64,000 bases of DNA, taken from the NCBI GenBank assembly GCA_949316495.1, contig OX439004.1, positions 15,350,536-15,414,535 on the forward strand, in the 5' to 3' direction. Of the stretch, positions 51,501 through 62,998 are shown one piece after another. Numbering within the stretch: the stretch's first letter is position 1; each line of letters begins with the position of its first letter. Origin of the DNA: Amphiduros pacificus (Eukaryota > Annelida > Polychaeta > Phyllodocida > Hesionidae). The notes beneath the pieces were generated by a model that saw only the letters and a list, made by a program, of their open reading frames with translations, did not search any database and was not told the DNA's origin. The position numbers were made by a program, and so were the translations under genes.

Positions 51501-54500
51501 GCAGAATATGCAGGGCACAAAAGCTGCTAAAGACAGGATCAATCCATCTGAAGTAGTTGAATGGTCCATATTTTCTCACAGAATGCCTGAAGCCATTTGC
51601 ATGATAATTTGTAGAGTATCAACAATTTCATTGTTTCTGTCTTTTGGAGGTCTTGCTTTAAAAAAAAATATTTTCATTATCAACATAATTTGTAATCTTT
51701 TATTTAGTTTAACAATAAGTATACCTTAAAGTTTTGGTCACTATCATCAACTTGCCAGGGTAGCCTTGTTTGCTCACACCATATATTAAACACATCACCC
51801 ACATCACTATAAGCTTACTAGAATTATAACATTTCAAAGTGAAGTTTGGATCGTGCACATTTTGTGAGCAAACTTGTACAATCTGATGCATCAGATTCAG
51901 CACACAAATCATCAATATCTTTTTATTGTTAAATCTGCAATTGTGCATTATCAGATTTGAAACTCAGATAAAATTCACTGACATCAACATTTTCACAATG
52001 TATCATTGACACATTTAGCAGATTTCCCATTCTAAAGTTATGAAAACACATAATTATTGAAGAAATGTTACTCTGAATATCAACTAACTCCGTAAATCAA
52101 GAGTATAAAGAATGTGAACTTAAAAAAAAAAACTCTATGAGGGACATATTACTGGCTCAAAGATTGACAGAATTCGCATGTTTAGTGGAAGTTTGATTTT
52201 CCTGATCCAGGTGACTGGCAAATAACTATTGTGGTTAAGTGTTAATCAAGCTTCTTGATGAACTCCGGCAGTGATGGTGGCATGAACGAGCCATGTGATC
52301 AATACTGACGTTCTACACCTGCCTTCCGTGCACACATGTAGTCCAAATATGCACAGAAGCCCTCTGTACATATCAGATCAAATATCAGCACATTTTCTAA
52401 TGGGCTTATTTTTAATATAACTATTTCCGATGTTAAATATCTGAAATATGATTCCAACAAATGCATTCTTAAAACAGGAGAAAAAAATTGTGCTAAAAAT
52501 ACTCATCATGGATTTGGGTGTATTAAAGCAATGCAATGGTAAGGCAATAAGCATTGCATTGCATGTACTCAGTATGGATTCAATAAATCTGTAGAACTGT
52601 GTTTACCATTAAATTTAATTACACAATGAATGCAACACAAAGTTTAAACGCTGTATTAAATATGAAATACAAGATTTGTAAGTTTGGTCTTCTAAATTTA
52701 GTCCCATACTTTTAATGAATGCATAATCCATACAATAAATTTAATGCTAAAAATGTACTGGTGTAATGTGTGACTGTATATAGGCTCTGCCCGGAACTTA
52801 TTGTTTGTGTGTCACTACATTATTAAGAAATAAGTATTGATTATAGAGGTAATATATTGTATGACACGATGTAAATATTGTTTACAACAAGGCCACATCT
52901 GGTGGGCCATTATGGTCAATATACTGCAAACAATATGCACAAATGTAAACATAAAACATGAATAAGAGGTTTCCATATTTCATGTAACACAACATTGCCA
53001 ATATGTTGTTAAAATATTAAAAATATTGTTCATATGTTCACAGAAAAAATACAAACGTTTTATGCCAGCCATGTTTGGGAAGCAAAATAAAACTTAAAAT
53101 TAGATTGAAATAAATTTCTTAATCATTAATGCATAATTTCTACCAACGAGTAGATAATTGGAAACTACAATGAAGTAAAAATGAAAAACTTTGTTATTGA
53201 CATGTGGTTATTGACATAATTTAAAAAATAAATCATCAATCAGGTCAAATCAAATATTTCAATAAGTGGGTTTTGTGAGATTATTTTTATGGCTACAATA
53301 AATTACAAAGGTCTCAAAAGGTGCACAGCATGAGACGTAATTGACAGCATATCAAGACATGGTTAGTGGTATTGCTGCTATGAGCTGTGTCCAGGAAGCA
53401 GACTGATGGCATGTGCCTTCTGCAGCCATCAACACACTGCCAGGCCTCATGACAGGGTTACAAACACATGCCAAATCTAAAAGATTATTACTTGTATATA
53501 CATCCACATTATCTCATGAGAAACATGTACATTAGGTGGAATAAGGTAAAACAATAATGGTGAAACATATTGCAAATATGGGGCTGATGTTATGAGAAAA
53601 GTGGAAAATTGCTGCTCTCAGCATGAAAAATGGGTTTTTTTTATGGTTTTGACCTATATTGATTCAGTACATTAAATCTGTCCCTCTCCTTTAATCCATT
53701 GATTTATCCTGGATGGATTAGCTTGATTATTCAATATCTGCTCACCAGGTGATGTGTGAGGACGTCACATTGCTCAGGGTCAGCAATACTGAGCAATACA
53801 GAATTATAATAATAAAAGGCTTCCCAGATGTTTCTTATAACTGTACCAACATTTCTATATCTGACTGAGTGTGCATAAAAGAGATTAAGTTTTAAGCTAA
53901 AAAGACAACTGGTACTTACAACAAAGCCCCAGGTAATCTCCCCAAGCTGTCATAATGACAGATGGTAGTACAGGCTACTCTTCATTTAAAAAGGTGTTTA
54001 TACATTTTTATTTAAACCTTTTGGGCAAAAAATGTGATGAATTAAATTAAGTTTGATTAAAGATATTTTTGCATGTCATGCAAAAACAGGGACACCAAGG
54101 AAAAAATGACATATATACACATGACATTGATACTGGCCAGTTGTGCTTCACCGATATTGACCAGTTGTACTTCATACTGACCAGTTGTACTTCACCGATA
54201 CTGGCCAGTTGTACTTCATACTGGCCAGTTGTACTTCACCGATACTGGCCAGTTGTAATTCATACTGGCCAGTTGTAATTCATACTGGCCAGTTGTACTT
54301 CATACTGGCCAGTTGTACTTCACTGATACTGGCCAGTTGTACTTCATACTGGCCAGTTGTACTTCACCGATACTGGCCAGTTGTACTACACTGTGGGCAG
54401 TTGTGTTCTGTTGCTACTGGCCAGTGGTACTGGTTAATTGGTCAATTATAAAGCTGGATAATTCACCAATATCAATAAAGTGACCATTATCAATTCAGTT

Positions 54501-57500
54501 TATAACTGGCAAATATCTTAACTGTGTATATATCTGTCATATATCAGTACAGTGTACAACTGGCATATATCAGTACAGTAAACAACTGGCATATATCAGT
54601 ACAGTGTACAACTGGCATATATCAGTACAGTGTGCAACTGGCATATATCAGTACAGTGTACAACTGGCATATATCAGTACAGTGTACAACTGGCATATAT
54701 CAGTACAGTGTACAACTGGCATATATCAGTACAGTGTGCAACTGGCATATATCAGTACAGTGTACAACTGGCATATATCAGTGCAGTGTACAACTGGCAT
54801 ATATCAGTACAGTGTACAACTGGCATATATCAGTACAGTGTGCAACTGGCATATATCAGTACAGTGTGCAACTGGCATATATCAGTACAGTGTGCAACTG
54901 GCATATATCAGTACAGTGTACAACTGGCATATATCAGTACAGTGTGCAACTGGCATATATCAGTACAGTGTACAACTGGCATATATCAGTACAGTGTACA
55001 ACTGGCATATATCAGTACAGTGTGCAACTGGCATATATCAGTACAGTGTACAACTGGCATATATCAGTGCAGTGTACAACTGGCATATATCAGTACAGTG
55101 TACAACTGGCATATATCAGTACAGTGTGCAACTGGCATATATCAGTACAGTGTGCAACTGGCATATATCAGTACAGTGTGCAACTGGCATATATCAGTAC
55201 AGTGTACAACTGGCATATATCAGTACAGTGTGCAACTGGCATATATCAGTACAGTGTACAACTGGCATATATCAGTACAGTGTACAACTGGCATATATCA
55301 GTACAGTGTACAACTGGCATATATCAGTACAGTGTGCAACTGGCATATATCAGTACAGTGTACAACTGGCATATATCAGTACAGTGTGCAACTGGCATAT
55401 ATCAGTACAGTGTACAACTGGCATATATCAGTACAGTGTGCAACTGGCATATATCAGTACAGTGTGCAACTGGCATATATCAGTACAGTGTACAACTGGC
55501 ATATATCAGTACAGTGTGCAACTGGCATATATCAGTACAGTGTACAACTGGCATATATCAGTACAGTGTGCAACTGGCATATATCAGTACAGTGTACAAC
55601 TGGCATATATCAGTACAGTGTGCAACTGGCATATATCAGTACAGTGTGCAACTGGCATATATCAGTACAGTGTGCAACTGGCATATATCAGTACAGTGTA
55701 CAACTGGCATATATCAGTACAGTGTACAACTGAATAACTGACTGAATAACTGACAAATATCAATAGACTGTATAACTGACATATAGATCAGTTCAGTCTG
55801 CAACTGGCAAATACCAATTCAGTATAATGGCCAGTGTGAGAGGGCTGTTATACATGTATTAGACTCATACCTGCACCTCACACATCTGTTGGGATTAAGA
55901 TAATCCCACTATTGTGCTTAATGATTCATCAGGGTCACGCCTTGGGTTCACCACCCATGAGAAAATTGGAAATAGATAAATTAAAACCAACAGAATATAC
56001 ATATCATATTCATTGCAGCCATGCATGATTGAGTCTATATGCACAAAATCATTCCATCTTCAATATTCTGAAATATAATTTTGAATTATAAATATTTTAT
56101 AGAACACAGTTTTATCAATTCATTTATTGCTGTTATATTGGTGTAGAGCAAACTTTACAATATTGGAAGCTAACACAATGAAAAATACATAAATTTACAT
56201 TTAGTGCCTTGTTTATAGTTGCCAGGTAGAATGCATGCTGTATCATAAGGATAAATCTACCAAAAAATGAAGACTGTTGAATAATATTGAGTTTGCTGTT
56301 TTTTGATGAAAACAAAAACAAAGTAATGTTTGTAAGCTCAGCTAAATTTTTATTTGATGATAACCCAAATGGTGACAAATTTTCTCTGATGCTAAAGATG
56401 GCCATTTGACTGTTGCAGTGCCTACATCTATGAAGACTTCTTATCAGAGAGGGAATGTGATGGCTTAATTACTGCCCAGGCCAGTCACATCGCTCATCAC
56501 TCACACAGGAGCCCCATACTCTGCTTTGATGGATTGACCACTCTCTTAAAACATCTGCGTGATGCTGGCCAAAGTCACGTCAAAGTCACATCTCAAGACT
56601 TCTCTCCTGGTACACATTATATATTTATATTTTTTAAATTTATATTTATGCTTCCTTTTTTCACTGGAAGAGAGGTATATAGTGATCATTTTCGTCCATC
56701 CATGGGTGTGTTCATGGCCATTTCTCTTTCTCTTAACCCACATTATTCACCAATTCCAGCTCTACAAAATTATGTCAGACTCCTGTAGTTGTCATTTGCA
56801 TAAATTTCAAAGCCTTATGAGAATAAATGCATTTTCGTCCAGTGCTTACACAATAAATACAATGACTGATGAGATGTTTATACATTTCACCAAGCTGAAC
56901 AATTCATTGACCTGGCATTCAGATTTGGTATAATTAATATTTATTATATAACCATTCAGTAATTGGTTGATAATTACTTTCATAACATACCTTAAGAGTT
57001 GCATATAAATGAGACTGTCCATATTTATCATGACACATCATATATATATATATATATATATAGATATATATATATATATATATATATAGATATATATATA
57101 TATATATCTATATATATATATAAAGTATATCGTACTGCAGGTTTAAAGTGTTGAATATCTTGTGAAAAAAAGGAACAACTGTTTATTTGTTGCACGAGTG
57201 AAATCCACACTGATGTTGTTTTTTCAACTATATAATTGATTCTGTCAGTGTATTTTTTTTCTTTCCTTTCAGGAACATACTGTTTGAATGCAACCTTTTC
57301 TGAGCAGGTGCAGGACTGGCTTCATGGTAACTGGAGTTACAGCACAGCATTTTACCCTGGGGAAAGCCCGTTCTCAACTATATTTGCTCAAAGAGTTTAT
57401 TATGCCACTGGCTTACAAGAACAGAATGGGGGCAAATTTCAAATCACTTCATATCAACAAGGGATTGGTAAATACTTTTAACACAATATCCCTAACTTAA

Positions 57501-59559
57501 TTTGTACCTAAAATTAGTGTTTAAAATATTCTATTGGCTAAAATATGATATCTCTATCAGTGCAATAATATATACATTTACATGTAATTTTAGGATATAA
57601 AACACATACAGACTGTGTGATGGGAAGTAGTGAGATGAGAGACAGGTATGCAACCATACTGGTGTACCTGAAAGATGTCCAAGATGGCGGAGAAACTCAA
57701 TTCCCTGGTGAGGGCCTTCAAAAAAACATCATTTCTATGTGGTGATGAAACAAATTATTTTAGACAAAGGACAGTCCAACATGAAAGAAATATAATAGAA
57801 ATGTTGATTAAATGGCCACTGGTACTTGATCTACCAGAGGCCTTCAGTTGGGTACTGTAGTGCACTGGAGATTGTAGGCCCCATGGGAGGAGTGAGTTTT
57901 TAGGTTAACGTTGACAGTGCAGAAGGTGGTAATTAGATAGGGTAGCTTTTTCAACAGTTTAGGGGTCTGCAACAGGCGGTCAGCACAAGTGCTACTCACA
58001 GATTGGAATGTGTATTGGATCTCCTCTCCAGCTGGGTAGCCATGCTACATAGGCTCTGAGTGCCCATAAGACGAAAGTGGAGCAGCTATCATATCAAATC
58101 AAATCAACAATATACTTCTTCATATGGCTGGTGGAACTTGATCTACCAGAGGCCTTTAGTTGAGTACAATATACTTCTTAATATGGCTGGTGGAACTTGA
58201 TCTACCAGAGGCCTTCATTTGAGTACAATATACTTCTTAATATGGCTGGTGGAACTTGATCTACCAGAGGCCTTCATTTGAGTACAATATACTTCTTAAT
58301 ATGGCTGGTGGAACTTGATCTACCAGAGGCCTTCATTTGAGTACAATATACTTCTAAATATGGCTGGTGGAACTTGATCTACCAGAGGCCTTCATTTGAG
58401 TACAATATACTTCTTAATATGGCTGGTGGAACTTGATCTACCAGAGGCCTTCAGTTGGGTACAATATACTTCTTAATATGGCTGGTGGAACTTGATCTAC
58501 CAGAGGCCTTCAGTTGAGTACAATATACTTCTTAATATGGCTGGTGTTACTTGATCTACCAGAGGCCTTCAGTTGAGTACAATATACTTCTTAATATGGC
58601 TGGTGGTACTTGATCTACCAGAGGCCTTTAGTTGAGTACAATATACTTCTTAATATGGCTGGTGGAACTTGATCTACCAGAGACCTTTAGTTGGGTAAAA
58701 TATACGTCTAAATATGCCTGGTGGTACTTGATCTACCGGAGGCCTTCAGTTGGGTACAATATACGTCTAAATATGCCTGGTGGTACTTGATCTACCAGAG
58801 GCCTTCAGTTGGGTACAATATACGTCTAAATATGGCTGGCGGTACTTGATCTACCAGAGGCCCCCAATTGGCTGCAATTTACTAATATGACTATGGGTAA
58901 TCGAACTCTCAGGGGCCACAACACTCATATGGCTGATGCTACTCGACCTATCATAGGATCTATCACAGGTCCTCGATTACCTCCAATATACGTACATGGC
59001 TTGATCTATCAGGTGATATCTACCTTTATTACTGTATTATTATTATCATTCCACTTTCAGAGCTTGGTCTGTCTGTAAAGCCCAGGAAGGGTCAAGCATT
59101 GGTGTGGAATAACATGGATAGTGAGGGAAACTGTGATCCTACCTCTCTCCACAGTGCAATGCAGGTCATCACAGGAGAAAAAATTATTCTTCAGAGATGG
59201 TGAATATCATATCTCTAATAAGAAACAAAGTGGTTGCCAGATGCCAGCTATTAATATATTTGGTCACGACATCTTTGTGATTCAAATTCAGTTTATTCCC
59301 AAATCTTTGTGACACATAATAAGTCAACTATTAGCTCTTAATCCAAAATATTTGTTTAAATGTTGTTTATTGCAGGTATTACTATGAGAGTTTTTACCTG
59401 TTGGGTCAGCGACCTCGGGAGCCAGACTTGCCAGCCAGAGCACCACACCAGCCTAGAGTGGCATGTGACCAGTATGACCAGGGAAGCTGCCGGTGGTACG
59501 ATGAGTGGGACTATGATCACATCGTGAAATACTCCCAGATTAAACACACACTACATTAA
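40150..59559 (+). CDS. Membrane-anchored prolyl 4-hydroxylase-type 2OG/Fe(II) dioxygenase (6 coding exons, 383 aa)
   Basis: Coding exons are 40150-40478, 56419-56609, 57273-57467, 57594-57707, 59061-59199 and 59376-59559 (1152 nt, phases all consistent). The ATG at 40150 is the first after an in-frame stop at 40054. Residues ~16-43 form a hydrophobic segment (YVVVSLCSMVVGMML), giving a type II membrane topology with the catalytic domain in the ER or Golgi lumen. N-glycosylation sequons (NNTS, LNATF, GNWSYS) agree with this. The P4Hc fold is complete: His243-x-Asp245 (THTDC), distal His307 (SLHSA) and 2-oxoglutarate-binding Lys317 (GEKIILQRW), with VKPRKGQALVW between. The reaction is Fe(II)- and 2-oxoglutarate-dependent hydroxylation, probably of a peptidyl proline. 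At 383 aa it lacks the tetratricopeptide region of collagen P4HA, so the substrate is unknown. Confidence 0.92.
40479..40945 (+). repeat. 45-bp minisatellite derived from the dioxygenase exon 1 splice donor
   Basis: Ten 45-bp units with AGAGGTCAACACATCAGTGC and ATAATGTTAGACAGA follow directly on exon 1. The founder is the exon end plus the first intron bases (AAAGAGGTCAACAACACATC, then AGTGCGGTAAGTGTATTAAT). Interior units have lost the GT of the donor (GCAGGAAAT). The last unit (to about 40935) keeps AGTGCGGTAAGTG intact. Because 45 is a multiple of three, one frame stays open for 177 codons; it is not the gene's frame. Confidence 0.95.
41000..43240. other. Dioxygenase intron 1, non-repetitive part
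   Basis: AT-rich intron sequence. No exon with compatible phase and no tandem array was seen. Confidence 0.4.
43245..43382. repeat. Short ~20-bp minisatellite in dioxygenase intron 1
   Basis: About six units of GGGTGGGAGTGTGCACAA and GGGTGGGAGACTGCACAA. A two-copy GGTTAGAGTTGATAATGTAG follows at 43396-43440. Confidence 0.85.
43985..45412. repeat. 23-bp minisatellite in dioxygenase intron 1
   Basis: More than 50 units of 23 bp contain GAGTAGGAGTGAGATTGGCT. From about 43985 to 44150 the units are degenerate and resemble an older edge; from 44150 on they are nearly uniform. Variants TGGCTCC, TGACTCC and TGGTTCC form higher-order groupings. Open frames on the minus strand are repeat artefacts. 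Confidence 0.95.
46385..46719. repeat. 29-bp minisatellite in dioxygenase intron 1, interrupted by a composite element
   Basis: About eleven units contain CATTATGTGCTGTCTACCAT plus CTACCAATA or CTACCTATA. The array stops at the composite element (46724) and resumes at 48430 with CATTATGTGCTGTC and diverged units near 48730-48835. Confidence 0.94.
46724..48429. mobile_element. Composite DNA element: two TIR-bounded direct repeats flanking a 768-bp middle
   Basis: Two nearly identical copies (46724-47180, 457 bp; 47949-48429, 481 bp) lie in the same orientation. Each begins GGTCTCACCCCAGTAATT and ends with its reverse complement. The middle (47181-47948) begins ATAATAGAG and ends CTCTACTAT. 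The four bases ACAT flank the whole 1.7 kb on both sides (46720-46723 and 48430-48433), and the split minisatellite restores its unit when the insert is removed. No such match flanks either copy alone. There is no coding capacity. Confidence 0.8.
48476..48570. repeat. (ATT)n microsatellite
   Basis: About 31 copies of ATT, just past the residual 29-bp array units. Confidence 0.97.
48850..49960. other. Dioxygenase intron 1, unremarkable stretch
   Basis: AT-rich sequence without arrays, TIRs or exon-like features, apart from a short GCATGCATGCATGC palindromic run near 49865. Confidence 0.4.
50030..50955. repeat. 21-bp minisatellite in dioxygenase intron 1
   Basis: About 43 units of 21 bp consist of CCTCCAGTACATGCCACCAA plus one A, with CCATC, ACATA and GCTAC variants. 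Because 21 is divisible by three, frames of more than 300 codons are open on both strands (plus-strand repeat YMPPNLQ, minus-strand VACTGGL and MYWRFGG). None has splice support or composition typical of the neighbours. Confidence 0.95.
50965..54120. other. Dioxygenase intron 1, long non-repetitive stretch
   Basis: About 3.1 kb of AT-rich intron. Open frames at 51496-51729 and 51709-51948 lack motifs and exon borders of usable phase. No element ends were found. Confidence 0.4.
54130..54440. repeat. 20/24-bp minisatellite, reverse-complementary to the next array
   Basis: About a dozen units contain TACTGGCCAGTTGTACTTCA, in a 20-bp form and a 24-bp form with an extra CCGA. The core GCCAGTTGTAC is the reverse complement of GTACAACTGGC, the core of the 26-bp array that follows. 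Confidence 0.92.
54540..55735. repeat. 26-bp minisatellite in dioxygenase intron 1
   Basis: About 46 units contain ACTGGCATATATCAGTACAG plus TGTACA or TGTGCA, the two variants being mixed along the array. It is very homogeneous, so probably young. All three plus frames stay open for 367-405 codons, which is explained by a period of 26 with no stop in any frame. Diverged edge units continue to about 55830. Confidence 0.95.
57042..57123. repeat. (AT)n microsatellite with GATATA interruptions in dioxygenase intron 2
   Basis: Dinucleotide run between exons 2 and 3. Confidence 0.95.
58110..58880. repeat. 59-bp minisatellite in dioxygenase intron 4
   Basis: About 13 units of 59 bp contain GGAACTTGATCTACCAGAGG and TACAATATACTTCTTAATAT. 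A single outlying copy of the TTGATCTACCAGAGGCCTTC part lies at about 57820-57855, outside the array. The 3' units (TACGTCTAAATATGCC) are a distinct variant block. Confidence 0.94.
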
Positions 59560-60640
59560 ATTATGCAGGGCAACAACATCAAGCATTCAGAGCTTGGATA
59601 CTTTTCTATACTCCACATTCCAGGGTTATGCCAACCTGTCTTGGTTGTACATGCAACAAAGTTTAGAACATATACATACCATGTTAAATATTTTAAAGCC
59701 ATTCAATTTGAATGGTATTGGTATCAAGGTTTAGCATTTTTTCCTTGATGTGGTCATTCTTTTATTTTTCATATCCTATTGAGTAAAATGGGCCCACACA
59801 GCTGGCATTGCAAATGTGATACATAACAGTGGGATCACTGTCACCAAAACATAATGGGATAAAGACATTTCATTATGAAACATTGAGTAGATATCACAAT
59901 TATGTTTACCCATCTTCTTTAAAAAACAGTGGTCTTACTGTTACATATTATTTGGTTGTACATACCTCAATATTAGCATGCAAAAATGTGATGTACTCTG
60001 AATGGTAAATATTGCAACAGTAACTGATTCAAGGTTAAAAAATACAATGCATGTTGCAAGGTTATACATCATTTTCTGGGTTTAAATGAGTACATCTAGA
60101 AAAGTGCATATTCATGCATAAATATATGTATAACTAAAATGCCTATAATTCTCGCTATCTGCTCTCCCAGAGTTTTAGCTGGTCCGTAAAAAAAATATGA
60201 AATTGGTGCAAGAAAGCATTGCATGACAGGAAAGACGTTGCATTTTAAACTTTCGCCCGCTTTTCTTCAAGATGGGAGGGAAATTTCAAACTGACATCGT
60301 ACATTGACACACCATTGTCAGTGCTATTGCATGTTTGTTGTGCAATCTTTATATAAGTATATTGTAAAGATGAAAGGCAGAGGCGGCAATGTCCCGAACA
60401 GGCTGTCGCCGCTGTTCCAGAAGTGCCGTGTGCAAAGAATGGAGTCAAATGCGATCGCAGCGCTCTAAAAATGCAGCATATATGAGATAGCAGATAGGGA
60501 GAATGGTACTGGCCATGGGTTAAATGAGTTTTATATTTTCTGCAGTTTACAATACACTTCCTACTATTCACAATGATCAGTTAATCTGACATAAAATATT
60601 TTGAAACATCTGTGATAATAAAATCCTGTGCCACTTTGGT
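59560..60640 (+). other. Downstream of the dioxygenase stop: probable 3' UTR
   Basis: AT-rich sequence with an AATAAA at 60616-60621 as a candidate polyadenylation signal. It includes a MITE-like element listed separately. The transcript end cannot be fixed from sequence alone. Confidence 0.4.
60148..60504. mobile_element. MITE-like element with ATTCTCNCTATCTGCT ends
   Basis: The left end ATTCTCGCTATCTGCTCTCC and the right end (reverse complement ATTCTCCCTATCTGCTATCT) match at about 17 of 21 positions. The 357-bp body is locally richer in GC and CpG than its surroundings. It contains a 108-codon open frame on the minus strand without any known motif. Confidence 0.6.
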
Positions 60641-60679
60641 GACTTCATATTACTTTGAGAGATCCAAGGTTGGGATTGT

Positions 60680-60940
60680 TTGGTTTTTTTGGTGTTTTTT
60701 GTGTGTTTTTAAATCACTTTCAATATTATTTTAGTCATTTAGTGATGGTCCTTGACCTGAAAACCCACCCGGTCACAGATTTACAAGGACAATGGGCTAA
60801 CCCTTTAGGTATGGGCTTCAGTTCATATGATAAATTGTATCATGAATTCAATCTTAGCATGGCTAGGGATCAAACCCGCAACCTTTGGATCCTGGTGCTG
60901 ATCAGCTTGTGCTCCGATGAACTGCACCACAGCCCACTCA
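60680..60940 (-). mobile_element. tRNA-derived SINE, copy 2
   Basis: The reverse complement carries GGGCTGTGGTGCAGTTCAT (A-box region), a B-box-like GGGTTTGATCCCTAGCC, and the same body as copy 1 (CCTTGTAAATCTGTGACC, AATATTGAAAGTGATTTAA). It has an extra segment of about 30 bp (GGGTGGGTTTTCAGGTC) absent from copy 1. It is more diverged than copy 1. Confidence 0.8.
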
Positions 60941-61121
60941 ACAAAATAGTTTGGGGTACAATTATAAGGTAAAACATTGTTTATTTTTTCAGTTAAGTTT
61001 GAGGAAAGGGGGATGTAGGGCGATTTGTCTGGCCTGGAGACAAGCACTATTTAATGGTGAACTTGGGCAGAGCAAGTGAAGAATAGCTGGGGTGGAGATA
61101 ATTTAATGTGCCTAATACTTG

Positions 61122-61196
61122 ACAATGTGAGAGAGAGAGATATCATTTTATTTGCCTTATACTTGACTATGTGAGAGAAAGAGAGAGAGAGAGAGA
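61122..61196. repeat. (GA)n-containing tandem repeat
   Basis: Two to three copies of a ~70-bp unit (ATGTGCCTAATACTTGACAA-like, then GAGAGAGAGATA) with GA runs. Confidence 0.8.
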
Positions 61197-61299
61197 TAAT
61201 TTGATGTGCCTTATACTTAAAGTGTATTGTCTCTGTATATAGTGTTATTTTCAACCTCACTGAAAAATCATTGATATATATATTATATAATATATATAT

Positions 61300-62620
61300 A
61301 TACACGTTTCAGATTGACACTTCAACAAATATTTGAATATGCATGGTTGATTAATCTGCAGAGCAGTTATATTTTAGTGAGATAATTAGTTTTACTGGAG
61401 GGTTCTATTTGCTATTTTATTCTTTCCAATATTTGAAATTTTATTTGAACCATATGGAGTTAGGTTTAATGCAAATTTTAATATCTTTATTATTATCTAA
61501 AATCCTGATATTCATATTTCAAATAATGAATCATGGAAACCGAAGGACTTGAATGAAATAAGGTGAAGAAAAACAGAAATGTGGATAGCTTTTCATTTTT
61601 CATATAATTAAGATTCAGTATATTTTTGCATCACCACTCAGTTGTGTTCAGCGGTGTGAGCACCCATAATGTAAAAAAATTAATTAGCATGTTTTATCCT
61701 TCAGAATTAGTAGAATTAATTGTACATAGTTTCAAGATGTTTACATTTGAAAATATTTGTAATATATTGGTGAAAGTAATATTATTTATTTCAAATATAC
61801 TTTTATGCAATTGTAAAGTTCATTTTTTATTGTTCCAAATAAAAAGGTTGATTCCCAATAAAAACATGGACCAAATTTCCAAAAAGCTGGCTTTTACATT
61901 ATGTGATGTGTGCCTACATTTTCTGGAAATATCTTTCTATTGCTTTATAGATGATAATTTCAAGTATCAACTCAGTTCTAGTCAGGAATAATCAGTGGGG
62001 CAGTAGTATAGTATTGTACATAGTATTGTACATAATATGGCAGGTGGACTCCTTAGCACTGCTTTCCTACAAAAATCTCAATCTGAGGCTATATTTAGGT
62101 TAATAGAATTTGCCACTGGGTGTTCCAGGTCTCTATATATATTATATATGTATTATTTTTTAAAATCATAAAATCCTATTCAAATATCCACCAAAATAGA
62201 CCAAATTCATCTCCTGACAAACAAAGTCCTTTAAATTCATGCAAGTTGTCATTTTAAATCCAGTTTGGCAGTCACTCAATCACCACCCCCTTTCCTTTTT
62301 TCGGAAGTCTCAAACTGAAGCTTTTTTTATTTTGCAAGTTTGAGGCAGTCGTGGTTCAAGTTATTGGATATTCATTTCCTTCCCTTCCTTTTGTCATTCC
62401 CTATAGGTTTTTTTTTCCTGTTTAACATTCCAGCTTGTCGGTTAAATTATTTTTGTGTACTATGAATAAGTGGCATTGCATTAATATTGTTAATCAAGTA
62501 AATATTAAATTTCTACAGGTTATTAGCAGATAACCAGTATTTTTGTTTTTATTTTGTGAGGGCAAAGATTAAAATTTCGACCAGACAAAATTTTGAGAAT
62601 AAATAAGACAAGAATGTTTT
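61300..62620. other. Spacer between convergent dioxygenase and RPA3 genes
   Basis: AT-rich, with a diverged dispersed repeat at 62065-62365 that is related to 27470-27690. The 121-codon open frame at 61626-61991 is low-complexity and unsupported. Minus-strand AATAAA motifs near 62626 and 62936-62941 are candidate RPA3 polyadenylation signals. Confidence 0.4.
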
Positions 62621-62998
62621 TTTTTCACATTTATTACAAAAGATATATATATAATACATTATCACAAATTTGTTTTGAGAATTTAGAGGTCCTAATTATC
62701 CATTTTGTTGAGCATATTATAGGAATCATACAATTCTAGTATTCACAGGCAGCTTGTTCATGTCATGGGTTTCACAAAATTGCATTCTAAGCAGAAAACT
62801 AAATATTAACATTTTTAGACAGCAACATTTAATTCCTAGGCACGAAAAGGATGTTAACATATTCGAAAATGTTGATGCACAGAGAAGACAGAGGTTTAAA
62901 TTCTGGAGGTAATTATGACCCAAGAAATATTGCATATTTATTAACTTTGAATAAATATTCAGCATCAAAGTTAATATAGAGTGTAGAGTGAGATGGAT

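Noticed and set aside
54524-55741. Open frames of 367-405 codons in all three plus frames
   Set aside because: Explained by the 26-bp array, in which no frame contains a stop; the peptide is the same repeat in every frame.
60245-60571. 108-codon minus-strand open frame
   Set aside because: Falls largely inside the MITE-like element at 60148-60504 and has no recognisable motif.
61626-61991. 121-codon open frame with hydrophobic stretches
   Set aside because: AT-rich composition, no homology recognised, no splice or promoter context; likely chance in non-coding sequence.
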